A stretch of DNA of 64,000 bases from Inquilinus ginsengisoli_B (GTDB lineage Bacteria > Pseudomonadota > Alphaproteobacteria > DSM-16000 > Inquilinaceae): assembly GCF_050434925.1 (NCBI RefSeq), contig NZ_JBNDJK010000001.1, positions 7,006,001 through 7,070,000 of the forward strand, written 5' to 3'. Shown piece by piece: positions 51,858 to 60,030 of the stretch. The notes under the pieces were generated by a model. It was not told where the DNA came from and did not search any database. It saw only the letters and a program-made list of their open reading frames with translations. The translations under genes were made by a program, and so were the position numbers. Numbering within the stretch: the first letter of the stretch is position 1; every line of letters begins with the position of its first letter.

Positions 51858-52783
51858 GCATCGCCTTCCTGTTCCCCGGCCAGGGGGCGCAGAGCCCCGG
51901 CTTCCTGCATCGGCTGCCGGACCATCCATCCGTCGCGGCGACGCTGCAGGAGGCGACCACGGTGCTCGGGCGGGAGATCCTGGAACTGGACGGCGGTGCC
52001 GCCCTGCAATCGACGGTGGCGGTGCAGCTCGGCCTGCTCGTCGCCGGCGTCGCCACCGCGCGAGCCCTGGCGGCGGAGGGTGTCGCTCCCGCCATGGTCG
52101 CCGGCCTCTCGGTCGGATCCTTCGCCGCTGCGGTGACGGCTGGCGCCCTCGCCCTCGCCGACGCGCTGCGTCTGGTCGACCGCCGGGCGCGGCTGATGGA
52201 GCAGGCGTGCCCGGCCGGGTTCGGCATGGTGGCGGTGACCGGCCTGCCGCAGCGCCGGGTCGAGGCGATCATCGGCGCGATCCACGGCCCGGCCGCCCCG
52301 CTCTACCTCGCCAATCTCAACGGGCCGGCGGAGTTCGTGCTGAGCGGTGCCGACGCCGCGCTCGACCGCGCGATCGAGACGGCGCAGCAGGCCGGCGCGC
52401 GGCGAGCCGAGCGGCTGGCCGTGGCCGTGCCGTCGCATTGTCCGCTGATGGATGGAGCTGCGGCGGCCCTGACGGCAGCGATCGAGTCGGTCCCTGTCGC
52501 GGCGCCGCGCATCCCCGTGGTCGGCAACCGGCGGGCCCGGGCGCTGCGCGACGCCGCCGCTGTGTGGGAGGAGCTGGCGACCAACCTGGCCCATCCGGTG
52601 CGCTGGTCCGACAGCGTCACCCTGATGGCCGAGCACGGCGCCACGGCCTTCCTGGAGATGCCGCCCGGCACGGTCCTGACCCGGCTGGCCGCGGCGGAAT
52701 TCCCCGACCTGCCCGGCCGCTGCATGGAGAGCCTGTCGCTGTCGGGCGCCCGGACCTTCGCCGCCCGCGCCGGAGACCGGTGA
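51854..52783 (+). CDS. mdcH: malonate decarboxylase epsilon subunit (malonyl-CoA:ACP transacylase)
   Basis: The 309-residue protein is an FabD-like acyltransferase: FPGQGAQ at residues 7-13, nucleophile serine in GLSVG (S86) and catalytic histidine in AVPSHCPLM (H195). MdcH loads malonyl onto MdcC to start the catalytic cycle. The ATG overlaps the mdcG stop by 4 bases. It is the last gene of mdcABCDEGH; no mdcF or madLM transporter follows, matC presumably serving instead. Confidence 0.95.
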   Translation: MSIAFLFPGQGAQSPGFLHRLPDHPSVAATLQEATTVLGREILELDGGAALQSTVAVQLGLLVAGVATARALAAEGVAPAMVAGLSVGSFAAAVTAGALALADALRLVDRRARLMEQACPAGFGMVAVTGLPQRRVEAIIGAIHGPAAPLYLANLNGPAEFVLSGADAALDRAIETAQQAGARRAERLAVAVPSHCPLMDGAAAALTAAIESVPVAAPRIPVVGNRRARALRDAAAVWEELATNLAHPVRWSDSVTLMAEHGATAFLEMPPGTVLTRLAAAEFPDLPGRCMESLSLSGARTFAARAGDR

Positions 52784-53051
52784 GAGCAGAGGACACCCGT
52801 CCTCGATCCTTCCTGCCTATGACTTGATCACGGTTCAGGATCCTGCCTGCCCCCTGATCATCCAGCCTGCAGCAGCGTTACGGCAGCCGGCGGATCTCCG
52901 GCTGGTACGCTGCCTGCATGCGCCTCGGTTCCACAGTCGCGGCGGATGACGCAGTATCGCACGGTCGGGACCGCATCTCGTCCGTCCGGGCGTACAGTCC
53001 CATGCCGTCAAAGATCGCGTGTCGGAGCTGCCCCGAACCCGGAGGCCCCTG
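52784..53051. other. intergenic region between mdcH and the LysR gene
   Basis: This 268-base stretch holds a small hairpin, AGCCGG (52885-52890) pairing with CCGGCT (52898-52903), which could be a weak terminator for the mdc operon but has no T-tract. The LysR promoter must lie in its distal half; no convincing -35/-10 pair was found. No gene seen. Confidence 0.4.
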
Positions 53052-53981
53052 ATGGAAGTCAAATGGCTGGAAGATTTTCTCAGCCTGTCCGCGACATCGA
53101 GCTTCTCTCGGTCCGCGGAGGAGCGCCACGTCACGCAATCCGCCCTCAGCCGCCGGATTCGGCAGCTCGAGACCTGGATCGGCGTGCCGCTGTTCGACCG
53201 CACCAGCTATCCCGTGCGCCTGACCCCGGAAGGCCAGGATTTCCTGCCGCGGGCGCGAAAGATCCTGGATCTCGTGCACCAGACCCGGACCGAGCTGCGC
53301 CACCGGCACGACGCCGCGGCGGAGACGCTGTCCTTCGGCACGCTGAACACCCTGTCCCTGACCTTCTTCCCGACCTGGATCCGGCGGCTGGAGAACCAGC
53401 TCGGCCCGCTGTGCACCCGCTTCGAGACGCGGCCGACCTTCGCCGGCATCATCGCCACCCTGCTCGACGGCCACTGCGACTTCCTGCTGACCTATGCCCA
53501 TGAATCGGTGCCGCTGATGAGCGACATCGCCTATTGCGAGCACCGCTGCCTGGGCGAGGAGCGGGTCATCCCGGTCTCCGCCCCCGACGCCCGCGGCCGG
53601 CCGCTGCACGCGATCGACAGCGGCGGCGGGCCGATCCAGTATCTCAGCTACGGCACCGGCTCCTTCTTCGGCCATGGCCTGGTCAAGCTGTTCGCCGGGC
53701 GCCCGCTGCCGCTCGCCGTGGTCTATGAGAACGCCATGTCGGCCGGCCTCAAGGCCATGGCGCTGGCCGGGCGCGGCCTGGCCTGGATCCCCGAAAGCCT
53801 GATCGCGGAGGAGCTGCGCTCCGGCGCCCTGGTCCGGGCCGGCAACCCGAGCTGGGCGCTGGATGTCGAGATCCGCCTCTACCGGGCCTCCGCCACCCGC
53901 GCCTGCGCCGACCGGTTCTGGTCGGCCATTCCCGACGAACCGGAGACGGTGCCCCTGCCCCGCCGGATCTCGGCAGTCTGA
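53052..53981 (+). CDS. LysR family transcription regulator (HypT/YjiE-like N-terminus)
   Basis: The 309-residue regulator begins MEVKWLEDFLSLSATSSFSR, an N-terminus I associate with HypT/YjiE-like LysR proteins, with the HTH at residues about 18-45 (TQSALSRRIRQLE) and a periplasmic-binding-protein-like effector domain. The ATG at 53052 follows GGAGG by six bases; an upstream in-frame GTG at 53019 lacks one. In pseudomonads the LysR gene mdcR ends the mdc cluster, so a malonate role is possible, but sequence resemblance is not specific. Its last 103 bases overlap the opposite-strand MmgE/PrpD gene. Confidence 0.9.
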   Translation: MEVKWLEDFLSLSATSSFSRSAEERHVTQSALSRRIRQLETWIGVPLFDRTSYPVRLTPEGQDFLPRARKILDLVHQTRTELRHRHDAAAETLSFGTLNTLSLTFFPTWIRRLENQLGPLCTRFETRPTFAGIIATLLDGHCDFLLTYAHESVPLMSDIAYCEHRCLGEERVIPVSAPDARGRPLHAIDSGGGPIQYLSYGTGSFFGHGLVKLFAGRPLPLAVVYENAMSAGLKAMALAGRGLAWIPESLIAEELRSGALVRAGNPSWALDVEIRLYRASATRACADRFWSAIPDEPETVPLPRRISAV

Positions 53982-55333
53982 CCAGCCTGCGCCAACGGCT
54001 GTTCGAGGAAGGCGAGGTCGCCCTCCTCGTCCAGCCGGTCGAGGCGGTCATGCAGCCGGTCGGCCTCGCTGGTGTCGAGCGTGCCGCGGCAGCAATCGGC
54101 GAACTTGGCCCGGCGGTCGAAGTCGTCGAACGGATCGGCGATGGTGCCCTTGGCCTCGCCGCGCTCGCCCGACAGCACCCGGCCGTCGGCGAGGCGGATG
54201 GTGACCCGGTGCGGCAGCGGCCGCCCCCGTTCATCCTCCGGCGGATGGGAAGTCATGGCGATGCGCGGGAGCAGTTCGCGCGCCGGCTTCGCCCCGACTG
54301 CCGCTGCGGTGAAGTCCGACAGCTCCAACCGGTCCTTCAGCAGCGCCAGGGCGACGCAGTACTGCATCGAGAAGCGCGCCTGCATCTCGTCCTCCGGCCG
54401 CGGATAGGCGAGATTGCGCTGGTTGACAACGCCGACCAGCGTCTCCACCGCCGCCACCTCTCCCGCCGCGAAGCCGTGCTGCGCCCGGAGGTCGAGGACG
54501 ATGTCGACCGCGTTGTGGGTCGAGCCGCAGCAGGGGTGGCGCTTCGGCATCAGCCCCTCGCTCTCGATCACATGCGGCGCGCCGATTGCGACCCCGTCCC
54601 AGCCCGTGGCGGCCGGCCCGCCGAACAGCTCGCGGAAGCCCTGCGGCGCCTCCAGGATGTCGAGACGGCCGGTCATGCCGCACTCCGCCAGCGCCGCGGC
54701 CTCGACGGCATTGCGCGCCGCCAGGCCGGCATGCAGCGGCTTGGCCGGCGTGCCGAACTGCCCCTTGACCCCGGCGGCCATGCTGACGGCGAGGCTCATC
54801 GCCCGGGCGATGCCGGCCTCGTCCAGGCCGCGCAGCCAGGCCACGCCTGCCGCGGTGCCGATGCAACCGACGGTCGAGGTGGAGTGCCACCCGGCGGCGT
54901 AGTGTGACGGGTTGACCCCGCGCCCGACCGCGGCCTGCGCCTCCAGCCCGACCAGATAGGCGTCGACCAGCATCCGCCCGGACGTGCCCCGGGCCAGCGC
55001 CAGGCCAAGCAGCGCCGGCACCAGCACCGCTGAGGCGTGGCTGGCACCGGGCCGGAAGTTGTCGTCGTAGTCGAGCGCATGCGCCGCGGTGCCGTTGACC
55101 AGGGCCGACAACCCCTCGGCCGCCTGCCCACCCCCGACCAGAGTGCAGCGCGGTCCGTCGGCGATCGAGCCGGCGAAGGCGGCGCGCACCGCTTGCACCG
55201 ACGGGTCGCCGGCCCCGGCCAGCATGCAGCCGATGGTGTCGGCGATGGCATGGCGGGCGCGGAGACGGGCGAGATCGCCGAACTCGACCCCGGATCGGCT
55301 CCAGCGCGCGATCGCCTCGATGATGCTGGCCAT
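53879..55333 (-). CDS. MmgE/PrpD family protein
   Basis: The 484-residue protein belongs to the MmgE/PrpD family (2-methylcitrate dehydratase and related enzymes such as cis-aconitate decarboxylase): ALVNGTAAHALDYDD, GWHSTSTVG and KRHPCCGSTHNAVD are family landmarks. Family members dehydrate or decarboxylate tricarboxylic or related acids; no other methylcitrate-cycle gene is present, so the role here is probably different. The C-terminal 35 or so residues look non-homologous and run antisense through the end of the LysR gene, suggesting that the original stop was lost. It is the last gene of the importer operon. Confidence 0.91.
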   Translation of the reverse strand: MASIIEAIARWSRSGVEFGDLARLRARHAIADTIGCMLAGAGDPSVQAVRAAFAGSIADGPRCTLVGGGQAAEGLSALVNGTAAHALDYDDNFRPGASHASAVLVPALLGLALARGTSGRMLVDAYLVGLEAQAAVGRGVNPSHYAAGWHSTSTVGCIGTAAGVAWLRGLDEAGIARAMSLAVSMAAGVKGQFGTPAKPLHAGLAARNAVEAAALAECGMTGRLDILEAPQGFRELFGGPAATGWDGVAIGAPHVIESEGLMPKRHPCCGSTHNAVDIVLDLRAQHGFAAGEVAAVETLVGVVNQRNLAYPRPEDEMQARFSMQYCVALALLKDRLELSDFTAAAVGAKPARELLPRIAMTSHPPEDERGRPLPHRVTIRLADGRVLSGERGEAKGTIADPFDDFDRRAKFADCCRGTLDTSEADRLHDRLDRLDEEGDLAFLEQPLAQAGQTAEIRRGRGTVSGSSGMADQNRSAQARVAEAR

Positions 55334-55345
55334 GGTTCCTCCGGC

Positions 55346-56389
55346 TCAGGCGGCCATGCCGGCCCTGCGGGCGTCCAGGATGAGGGCGAGCAGTCGGCCG
55401 AACTGGAACCGGTTGACCTCCGGTCCCGCCGCCTTTCCGTTGATCTTCTCCGTGTCGGCACGGTGGACGATGACGAGATCGAGCGGCGGGATGACGATGC
55501 AGACATGGCCGCCGGCACCTTGGGCGCTGTAGCTGCCCTCCGGCACGATCACGCCCGGGAAGGCGATGCCCTGCCGCGCCACCCACCACATGTAGCCATA
55601 GGCGCCGCGCGTCCCCGCGTCCGAATAGGGCAGCACGCTGGCCGCGACCCAGTTCTGCTGCACCACCTCGCGATCGCCCCAGCGGCCGTCGCGCAGGAAC
55701 AGCAGGCCGAAGCGCGCGAGGTCGCGAGTCGACATCCGGAACGGATAGGCCGGGTGGACCGAGCACGGATCGGGCTGCAGCCAGCCATCCGCCTGCTCGG
55801 CGTCGAAACGGAAATCCTGCAGGCCCAGCGGCACCGCGATCCGGTCGTGGAAGGCAGCGTGGATGCCAAGACCGGTCAGCTGTGTGTAGATCGTGCCGAG
55901 CGCGTTGAAGTCCCAGTTGCTGTAGCACCACACCGTGCCCGGCGCGTGGGCATGGCGCGGCGGTTTCAACGATTTCATCCAGGGCGTCTCGTAGCCGGCC
56001 GGATGGGAGATGCCGGACCGGGCGGTCAGCAGGTCGTAGACCGTCGCCTGCTTCTCGCGCTCGCTGAGCCCCTCGCAGTCGTCGATGCCGAGCTTGTCCA
56101 GGGTCAGCGACAGGTCGATGGCGTCGTCGCCCCGATGCGTGCCGATCAGCGCGCTGAGGAAGCTCTTGCGGATCGAATGGCACAGGTAGCGGCGGGTGAC
56201 GTCGCCGCGGCTGGCGATCACGCGCCCGCCCTGCACGATCATCAGGGCGGCGGTGCCGATCCCGTCGGCATGGGTCCAGACCCGGTCGAGATGCTCGAGC
56301 GACCATCCGGCGGACCGGATGTCCTCGACCATCTCCCAGATCGCGCCGGGCCAGGCCTCGGCCAGTTCGGCTGTGCTCAACAGTCTCAC
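55346..56389 (-). CDS. serine hydrolase, beta-lactamase/class C (PF00144-like) family
   Basis: The 347-residue protein has the serine beta-lactamase/esterase fold: the SxxK motif SIRK at residues 72-75, the YSN motif at 156-158 and a HRAD segment late in the chain in the third-motif region. No signal peptide is seen, so an intracellular esterase, amidase or D-peptidase is likely rather than a resistance enzyme. The start is a GTG at 56389 overlapping the stop of the ATPase gene by 4 bases (GTGA), which fits the packed operon; no ATG precedes the domain. Confidence 0.88.
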   Translation of the reverse strand: MRLLSTAELAEAWPGAIWEMVEDIRSAGWSLEHLDRVWTHADGIGTAALMIVQGGRVIASRGDVTRRYLCHSIRKSFLSALIGTHRGDDAIDLSLTLDKLGIDDCEGLSEREKQATVYDLLTARSGISHPAGYETPWMKSLKPPRHAHAPGTVWCYSNWDFNALGTIYTQLTGLGIHAAFHDRIAVPLGLQDFRFDAEQADGWLQPDPCSVHPAYPFRMSTRDLARFGLLFLRDGRWGDREVVQQNWVAASVLPYSDAGTRGAYGYMWWVARQGIAFPGVIVPEGSYSAQGAGGHVCIVIPPLDLVIVHRADTEKINGKAAGPEVNRFQFGRLLALILDARRAGMAA

Positions 56390-57174
56390 GGTGCCACCGC
56401 CTCCCCCACCTCGGACGCCGGCCGGTAGCCGGTGCTCGCCTCCAGGAAGCTGCGCGTGTAGGCGTCCTGCGCCTGGCGGGCGCGGACGCCCTGCGCCGTC
56501 ATCTCCTCGACGATGCGGCCGCCGTTCATCATGGCGATGCGGTCGCAGAGATGGGCGATCACCGGCAGGTCGTGGGTCACCATCAGATAGGTCAGGCCGC
56601 GCTCGCGCCGCAGCGCCTTCAGCAGGTTCAGGATCTCGGCCTGGACCGAGACGTCGAGGGCCGAGGTCGGCTCGTCCAGCAGCAGGATCTCCGGCTCGAT
56701 GATCAGGCTGCGGGCGATGGCGACGCGCTGGCGCTGCCCGCCCGACAGCTCGTGCGGGTAGCGGTAGCGGAAGCCGCGGCCGAGGCCGACTGCGTCGAGC
56801 GCCGCGTCGATCCGCTGCTCCTGCCGGTCGAAGCCGTGGATCCTGAGCGGTTCGGACAGCACGGCCCGTACCATCTTGCGCGGATGCAGCGAGGCATAGG
56901 GGTCCTGGAACACCATCTGGACCCGGCGGAAGAACGCCTTGTCGCGCTTGCGCGGCACCTCGCGGCCACGGAACAGGATCGACCCCTGATAGCCGGTGTT
57001 GAGCCCGGCCAGGGCGCGCAGCACGGTCGACTTGCCGCAGCCGGATTCGCCGATCAGCCCGAAGGATTCGCCCTGCCGGAGGACGAAGGAGACGTCGTCG
57101 ACGGCGGTCATCGCCGCGGCGCCGGAGCCGAAGGTGACGCGCAGGCCGACCGCCTCCAGGATCGCGTCCGTCAT
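56386..57174 (-). CDS. DppF/OppF-type ABC transporter ATPase (short)
   Basis: A 262-residue ATPase with Walker A GESGCGKS (residues 42-49), ELSGGQRQR signature and LLDEPTSALDVS. It lacks the cysteine-containing C-terminal extension of the other DppF-type proteins here, ending soon after the D-loop/H-loop region (THDLPVIAHLCDR) and a short tail, similar to NikE/DdpF-like short forms. It overlaps genes on both sides by 4 bases. Confidence 0.93.
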   Translation of the reverse strand: MTDAILEAVGLRVTFGSGAAAMTAVDDVSFVLRQGESFGLIGESGCGKSTVLRALAGLNTGYQGSILFRGREVPRKRDKAFFRRVQMVFQDPYASLHPRKMVRAVLSEPLRIHGFDRQEQRIDAALDAVGLGRGFRYRYPHELSGGQRQRVAIARSLIIEPEILLLDEPTSALDVSVQAEILNLLKALRRERGLTYLMVTHDLPVIAHLCDRIAMMNGGRIVEEMTAQGVRARQAQDAYTRSFLEASTGYRPASEVGEAVAP

Positions 57175-58034
57175 GCCGCGGCTCCGGCGAAGGTCGGTCC
57201 GTCGAGCCAGGCCGGGTCGCGGCTGGGCACCTGCAGCGTGTCGACCGGCCGGTCGAGCTGCGGCAGGCTGTCGAGCAGCGCGCGGGTGTACGGATGCTGC
57301 GCCCGGTGCAGCTCCCGCGCCGGCAGGTCCTCCAGGATCCGGCCGGCATACATCACCAGCACCCGGTCGCAGAAATCGGCAACCAGGTTGAGGTCGTGGC
57401 TGATGAACATCAGCCCGGTGCCGCGCCGGGTCACCAGCTCGTCCAGGATGGTCAGCACCTGCCGCCGCACCGTCACGTCGAGCGCCGAGGTCGGCTCGTC
57501 GGCGATGATCAGGTCCGGCTCGGGGATCAGCATCATCGCGATCATGATCCGCTGGCCCATGCCGCCCGAGACCTCGTGCGGGAACAGGCGGAAGACGCGC
57601 TCCGGGTCGCGGATATGGACGGCGTCCAGCATCTCCAGCGCCCGGGCCTGGGCGACGCGCGCGCCGACCCGGTGGTGCAGCCGGTAGGCCTCGGTGATCT
57701 GCTTGCCAACCCGCATCAGCGGGTTCAGCGAGAATTTCGGGTCCTGCAGGATCATCGAGATGCGGTTGCCGCGGATCGCCCGCATCCGCCGCTCCGAGGC
57801 CGCCAGCAGGTCGATGCCGTCGAAGTCGAGCCGCCGCGCCGTCACCCGCGCCGCCTTGGGCGTCAATTTCATGACCGAACGGCCGGTCAGCGATTTGCCG
57901 GAGCCGGATTCGCCGACGATGCCGACCTTCTCGCGCCCGACGGCGAAGGAGATGCCGCGCACGGCCTGGATGGTGCCGCGGCCGCCGGAGAAGTCGATGC
58001 GCAGGTCCTCGACCTGCAGGAGCGGCTCAGCCAT
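57171..58034 (-). CDS. DppD/OppD-type ABC transporter ATPase
   Basis: The 287-residue ATPase has Walker A GESGSGKS (residues 41-48), EVSGGMGQR signature (Val for Leu in the ABC signature) and DEPTSALDVT. It too is short, with no cysteine extension. It overlaps the DppC-type permease gene by 8 bases and pairs with the short DppF-type ATPase. Confidence 0.93.
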   Translation of the reverse strand: MAEPLLQVEDLRIDFSGGRGTIQAVRGISFAVGREKVGIVGESGSGKSLTGRSVMKLTPKAARVTARRLDFDGIDLLAASERRMRAIRGNRISMILQDPKFSLNPLMRVGKQITEAYRLHHRVGARVAQARALEMLDAVHIRDPERVFRLFPHEVSGGMGQRIMIAMMLIPEPDLIIADEPTSALDVTVRRQVLTILDELVTRRGTGLMFISHDLNLVADFCDRVLVMYAGRILEDLPARELHRAQHPYTRALLDSLPQLDRPVDTLQVPSRDPAWLDGPTFAGAAA

Positions 58035-58959
58035 GGCGGGGATCCAGGATGTCGCGCAGCCCGTCGCCGAACAGGTTGAAGGCCAGGCTGGTGAGCAGGA
58101 TGGCGCAGCCGGGGATCGCCGCGATCCACCAGCTGGTCAGCACGAATTCGCGGCCGCTGGACAGCATCGCCCCCCATTCCGGGCTGGGCGGCTGCGCCCC
58201 GAGGCCGAGGAAGCCGAGCCCCGCGGCGGTGAGGATGATCGCCGCCATGTTGAGCGTGATCCGCACCACCACGGAGGGCAGGCACATCGGCACCACATGC
58301 GACAGGATGATCCGCAGCGACGACGCCCCCTGCAGCCGGACCGCGGCGATGTAGTCGGAGGACCGGATCGACAGCGTCTCGGCCCGCGCCAGCCGCGCGA
58401 TCGGCGGCCAGGCGGCGAGCGAGATGGCGATGATCGCGTTCTGGATGCCGGGCCCGAGCGCGGCGACGAAGGCCAGCGCCAGCACCAGGCTTGGGAAGGC
58501 CAGGAAGATGTCGACGACGCGCATCAGCACGATGTCGACCCAGCCGCCGAGATAGCCCGAGGTGGTGCCGATCAGAAGGCCGATCGGCGCCACGATCAGC
58601 GCCGTCAGCACGGCGATGTAGAGCGTGATCCGGGCGCCGAAGACGATGCGGCTGAACACGTCGCGGCCGAGCTCGTCGGTGCCTAGGAAATGCGCGGCCG
58701 AGGGCGGCTGCAGCCGGGTGGTGAGGTCCTGGGCGTAGATGTCGTGGGTCGCGATCAGCGGCGCGAAGATCGCCATGACCGCGATGACCAGGAGGATGAC
58801 CAGCCCCAGCAGCGCCGGGGGGTTGCCCACCAGCCGCAGCAACTTGAGCCAGAGCTGCTGGGCGCGGGCCTGCATCGGCGAGGCCGGGACCGGGGCGTGC
58901 AGCCAGGCCCTGATCGAGCCGGGTCGTAAAGCGATGTCGCTGGGCATGTCCGCGCTCAT
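58027..58959 (-). CDS. DppC-type ABC transporter permease
   Basis: The 310-residue permease has a longer cytoplasmic N-terminus (about 45 residues) before the first TM helix, then GTDELGRD, and an EAA loop SSDYIAAVRLQGAS. The ATG at 58959 overlaps the DppB-type stop by 4 bases; a second ATG four codons later is also possible. Inner-membrane partner of the DppB-type protein. Confidence 0.93.
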   Translation of the reverse strand: MSADMPSDIALRPGSIRAWLHAPVPASPMQARAQQLWLKLLRLVGNPPALLGLVILLVIAVMAIFAPLIATHDIYAQDLTTRLQPPSAAHFLGTDELGRDVFSRIVFGARITLYIAVLTALIVAPIGLLIGTTSGYLGGWVDIVLMRVVDIFLAFPSLVLALAFVAALGPGIQNAIIAISLAAWPPIARLARAETLSIRSSDYIAAVRLQGASSLRIILSHVVPMCLPSVVVRITLNMAAIILTAAGLGFLGLGAQPPSPEWGAMLSSGREFVLTSWWIAAIPGCAILLTSLAFNLFGDGLRDILDPRHG

Positions 58960-60026
58960 CGGGTGCGAGGGTCGAAGATGCGGTACAGCAGGTCGCACAC
59001 CAGATTCAGCGTCACGAAGATGACGCCGATCAGCAGCGTGCAGCCCACCACCGCGTTCATGTCGCCGGCCAGCAGCGTGTTGGTCAGGTAGCGGCCGAAG
59101 CCGGGCCAGGCGAAGACCGTCTCGGTCAGCACCGCGCCTTCCAGCAGGAAGGCATAGGACAGGGCCACCACCGTCACCACCTGCACCGCGATGTTGCGGA
59201 AGGCGTGGATCCAGACGGTGCGGGCCCAGGACAGGCCCTTGACCCGCGCCGCCACCACATATTCCTGGCCCAGCTGCTCGATCATGAAGCTGCGCGTCAT
59301 CCGGCTGATATAGGCCAGCGCGCTGAAGCCGAGGATCGAGGCCGGCAGGATGACGTGGCTGAAGACGTTGCCGAACACCTCCCACTGCCCCTGCAGCGCG
59401 GTGTCGAGCAGCAGGAAGCCGGTCATCGGCTCGATGTCGAACTCGTATGTAAAATCGATCCGGCCGGGCCCGCCGACCCAGCCCAGCGTGGCATAGAACA
59501 GCACCAGCCCCATCAGCCCGAGCCAGAAGGTCGGTGCCGAATAGCCCAAGAGGCCGACCACGCGGACGATGTGGTCCGCCGCGCTGTCGCGGTACATCGC
59601 CGCCAGCACGCCGAAGGGGATGCCGAGCCCGGTGCCGATGATGATGGCGACCGTCGCCAGCTCCAGCGTCGCCGGGAACACCCGGGCGATGTCCTCGACC
59701 ACAGGCTTGCCGGTGGTCAGCGCCGTGCCGAGGTCGAGGCTGACGATGTCGCGCAGGTAGCGCAGGAACTGGATCCAGATCGGCTGGTCCAGCCCGAGCT
59801 GCCGGTACACCGCGTCATAGGCGGCCTGGGTGGCGTTGTCGCCGAGGATGGCGGCGACCGGGTCGAGCGGCAGCATCCGCCCGATGAAGAAGGTCAGCGC
59901 CACGAGGCCAAACAGGGTGACGGCGACGGACAGGACGGTCCGGCCGGCCGCCAGCACCCAGGACGACAGCGCGCTCCGTCCTGGGGCTGCGATCGGGCGG
60001 GGGGCGGCGATGGGAGCGTCGACCAT
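58956..60026 (-). CDS. DppB-type ABC transporter permease
   Basis: The 356-residue permease has an N-terminal extension of about 25 residues rich in Ala and Pro before the first TM helix, then the DppB layout (LPLDPVAAILGDNAT, several TM helices, EAA loop QEYVVAARVKGLS, C-terminal DPRTR). It starts 4 bases after the binding-protein stop. Confidence 0.94.
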   Translation of the reverse strand: MVDAPIAAPRPIAAPGRSALSSWVLAAGRTVLSVAVTLFGLVALTFFIGRMLPLDPVAAILGDNATQAAYDAVYRQLGLDQPIWIQFLRYLRDIVSLDLGTALTTGKPVVEDIARVFPATLELATVAIIIGTGLGIPFGVLAAMYRDSAADHIVRVVGLLGYSAPTFWLGLMGLVLFYATLGWVGGPGRIDFTYEFDIEPMTGFLLLDTALQGQWEVFGNVFSHVILPASILGFSALAYISRMTRSFMIEQLGQEYVVAARVKGLSWARTVWIHAFRNIAVQVVTVVALSYAFLLEGAVLTETVFAWPGFGRYLTNTLLAGDMNAVVGCTLLIGVIFVTLNLVCDLLYRIFDPRTR

Positions 60027-60030
60027 GGCG

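Noticed and set aside
55346..56389. Class C beta-lactamase as an antibiotic resistance gene
   Set aside because: SxxK and YSN motifs are shared by many esterases and peptidases; there is no signal peptide, and the gene is embedded in an importer operon, so a metabolic hydrolase is more likely.
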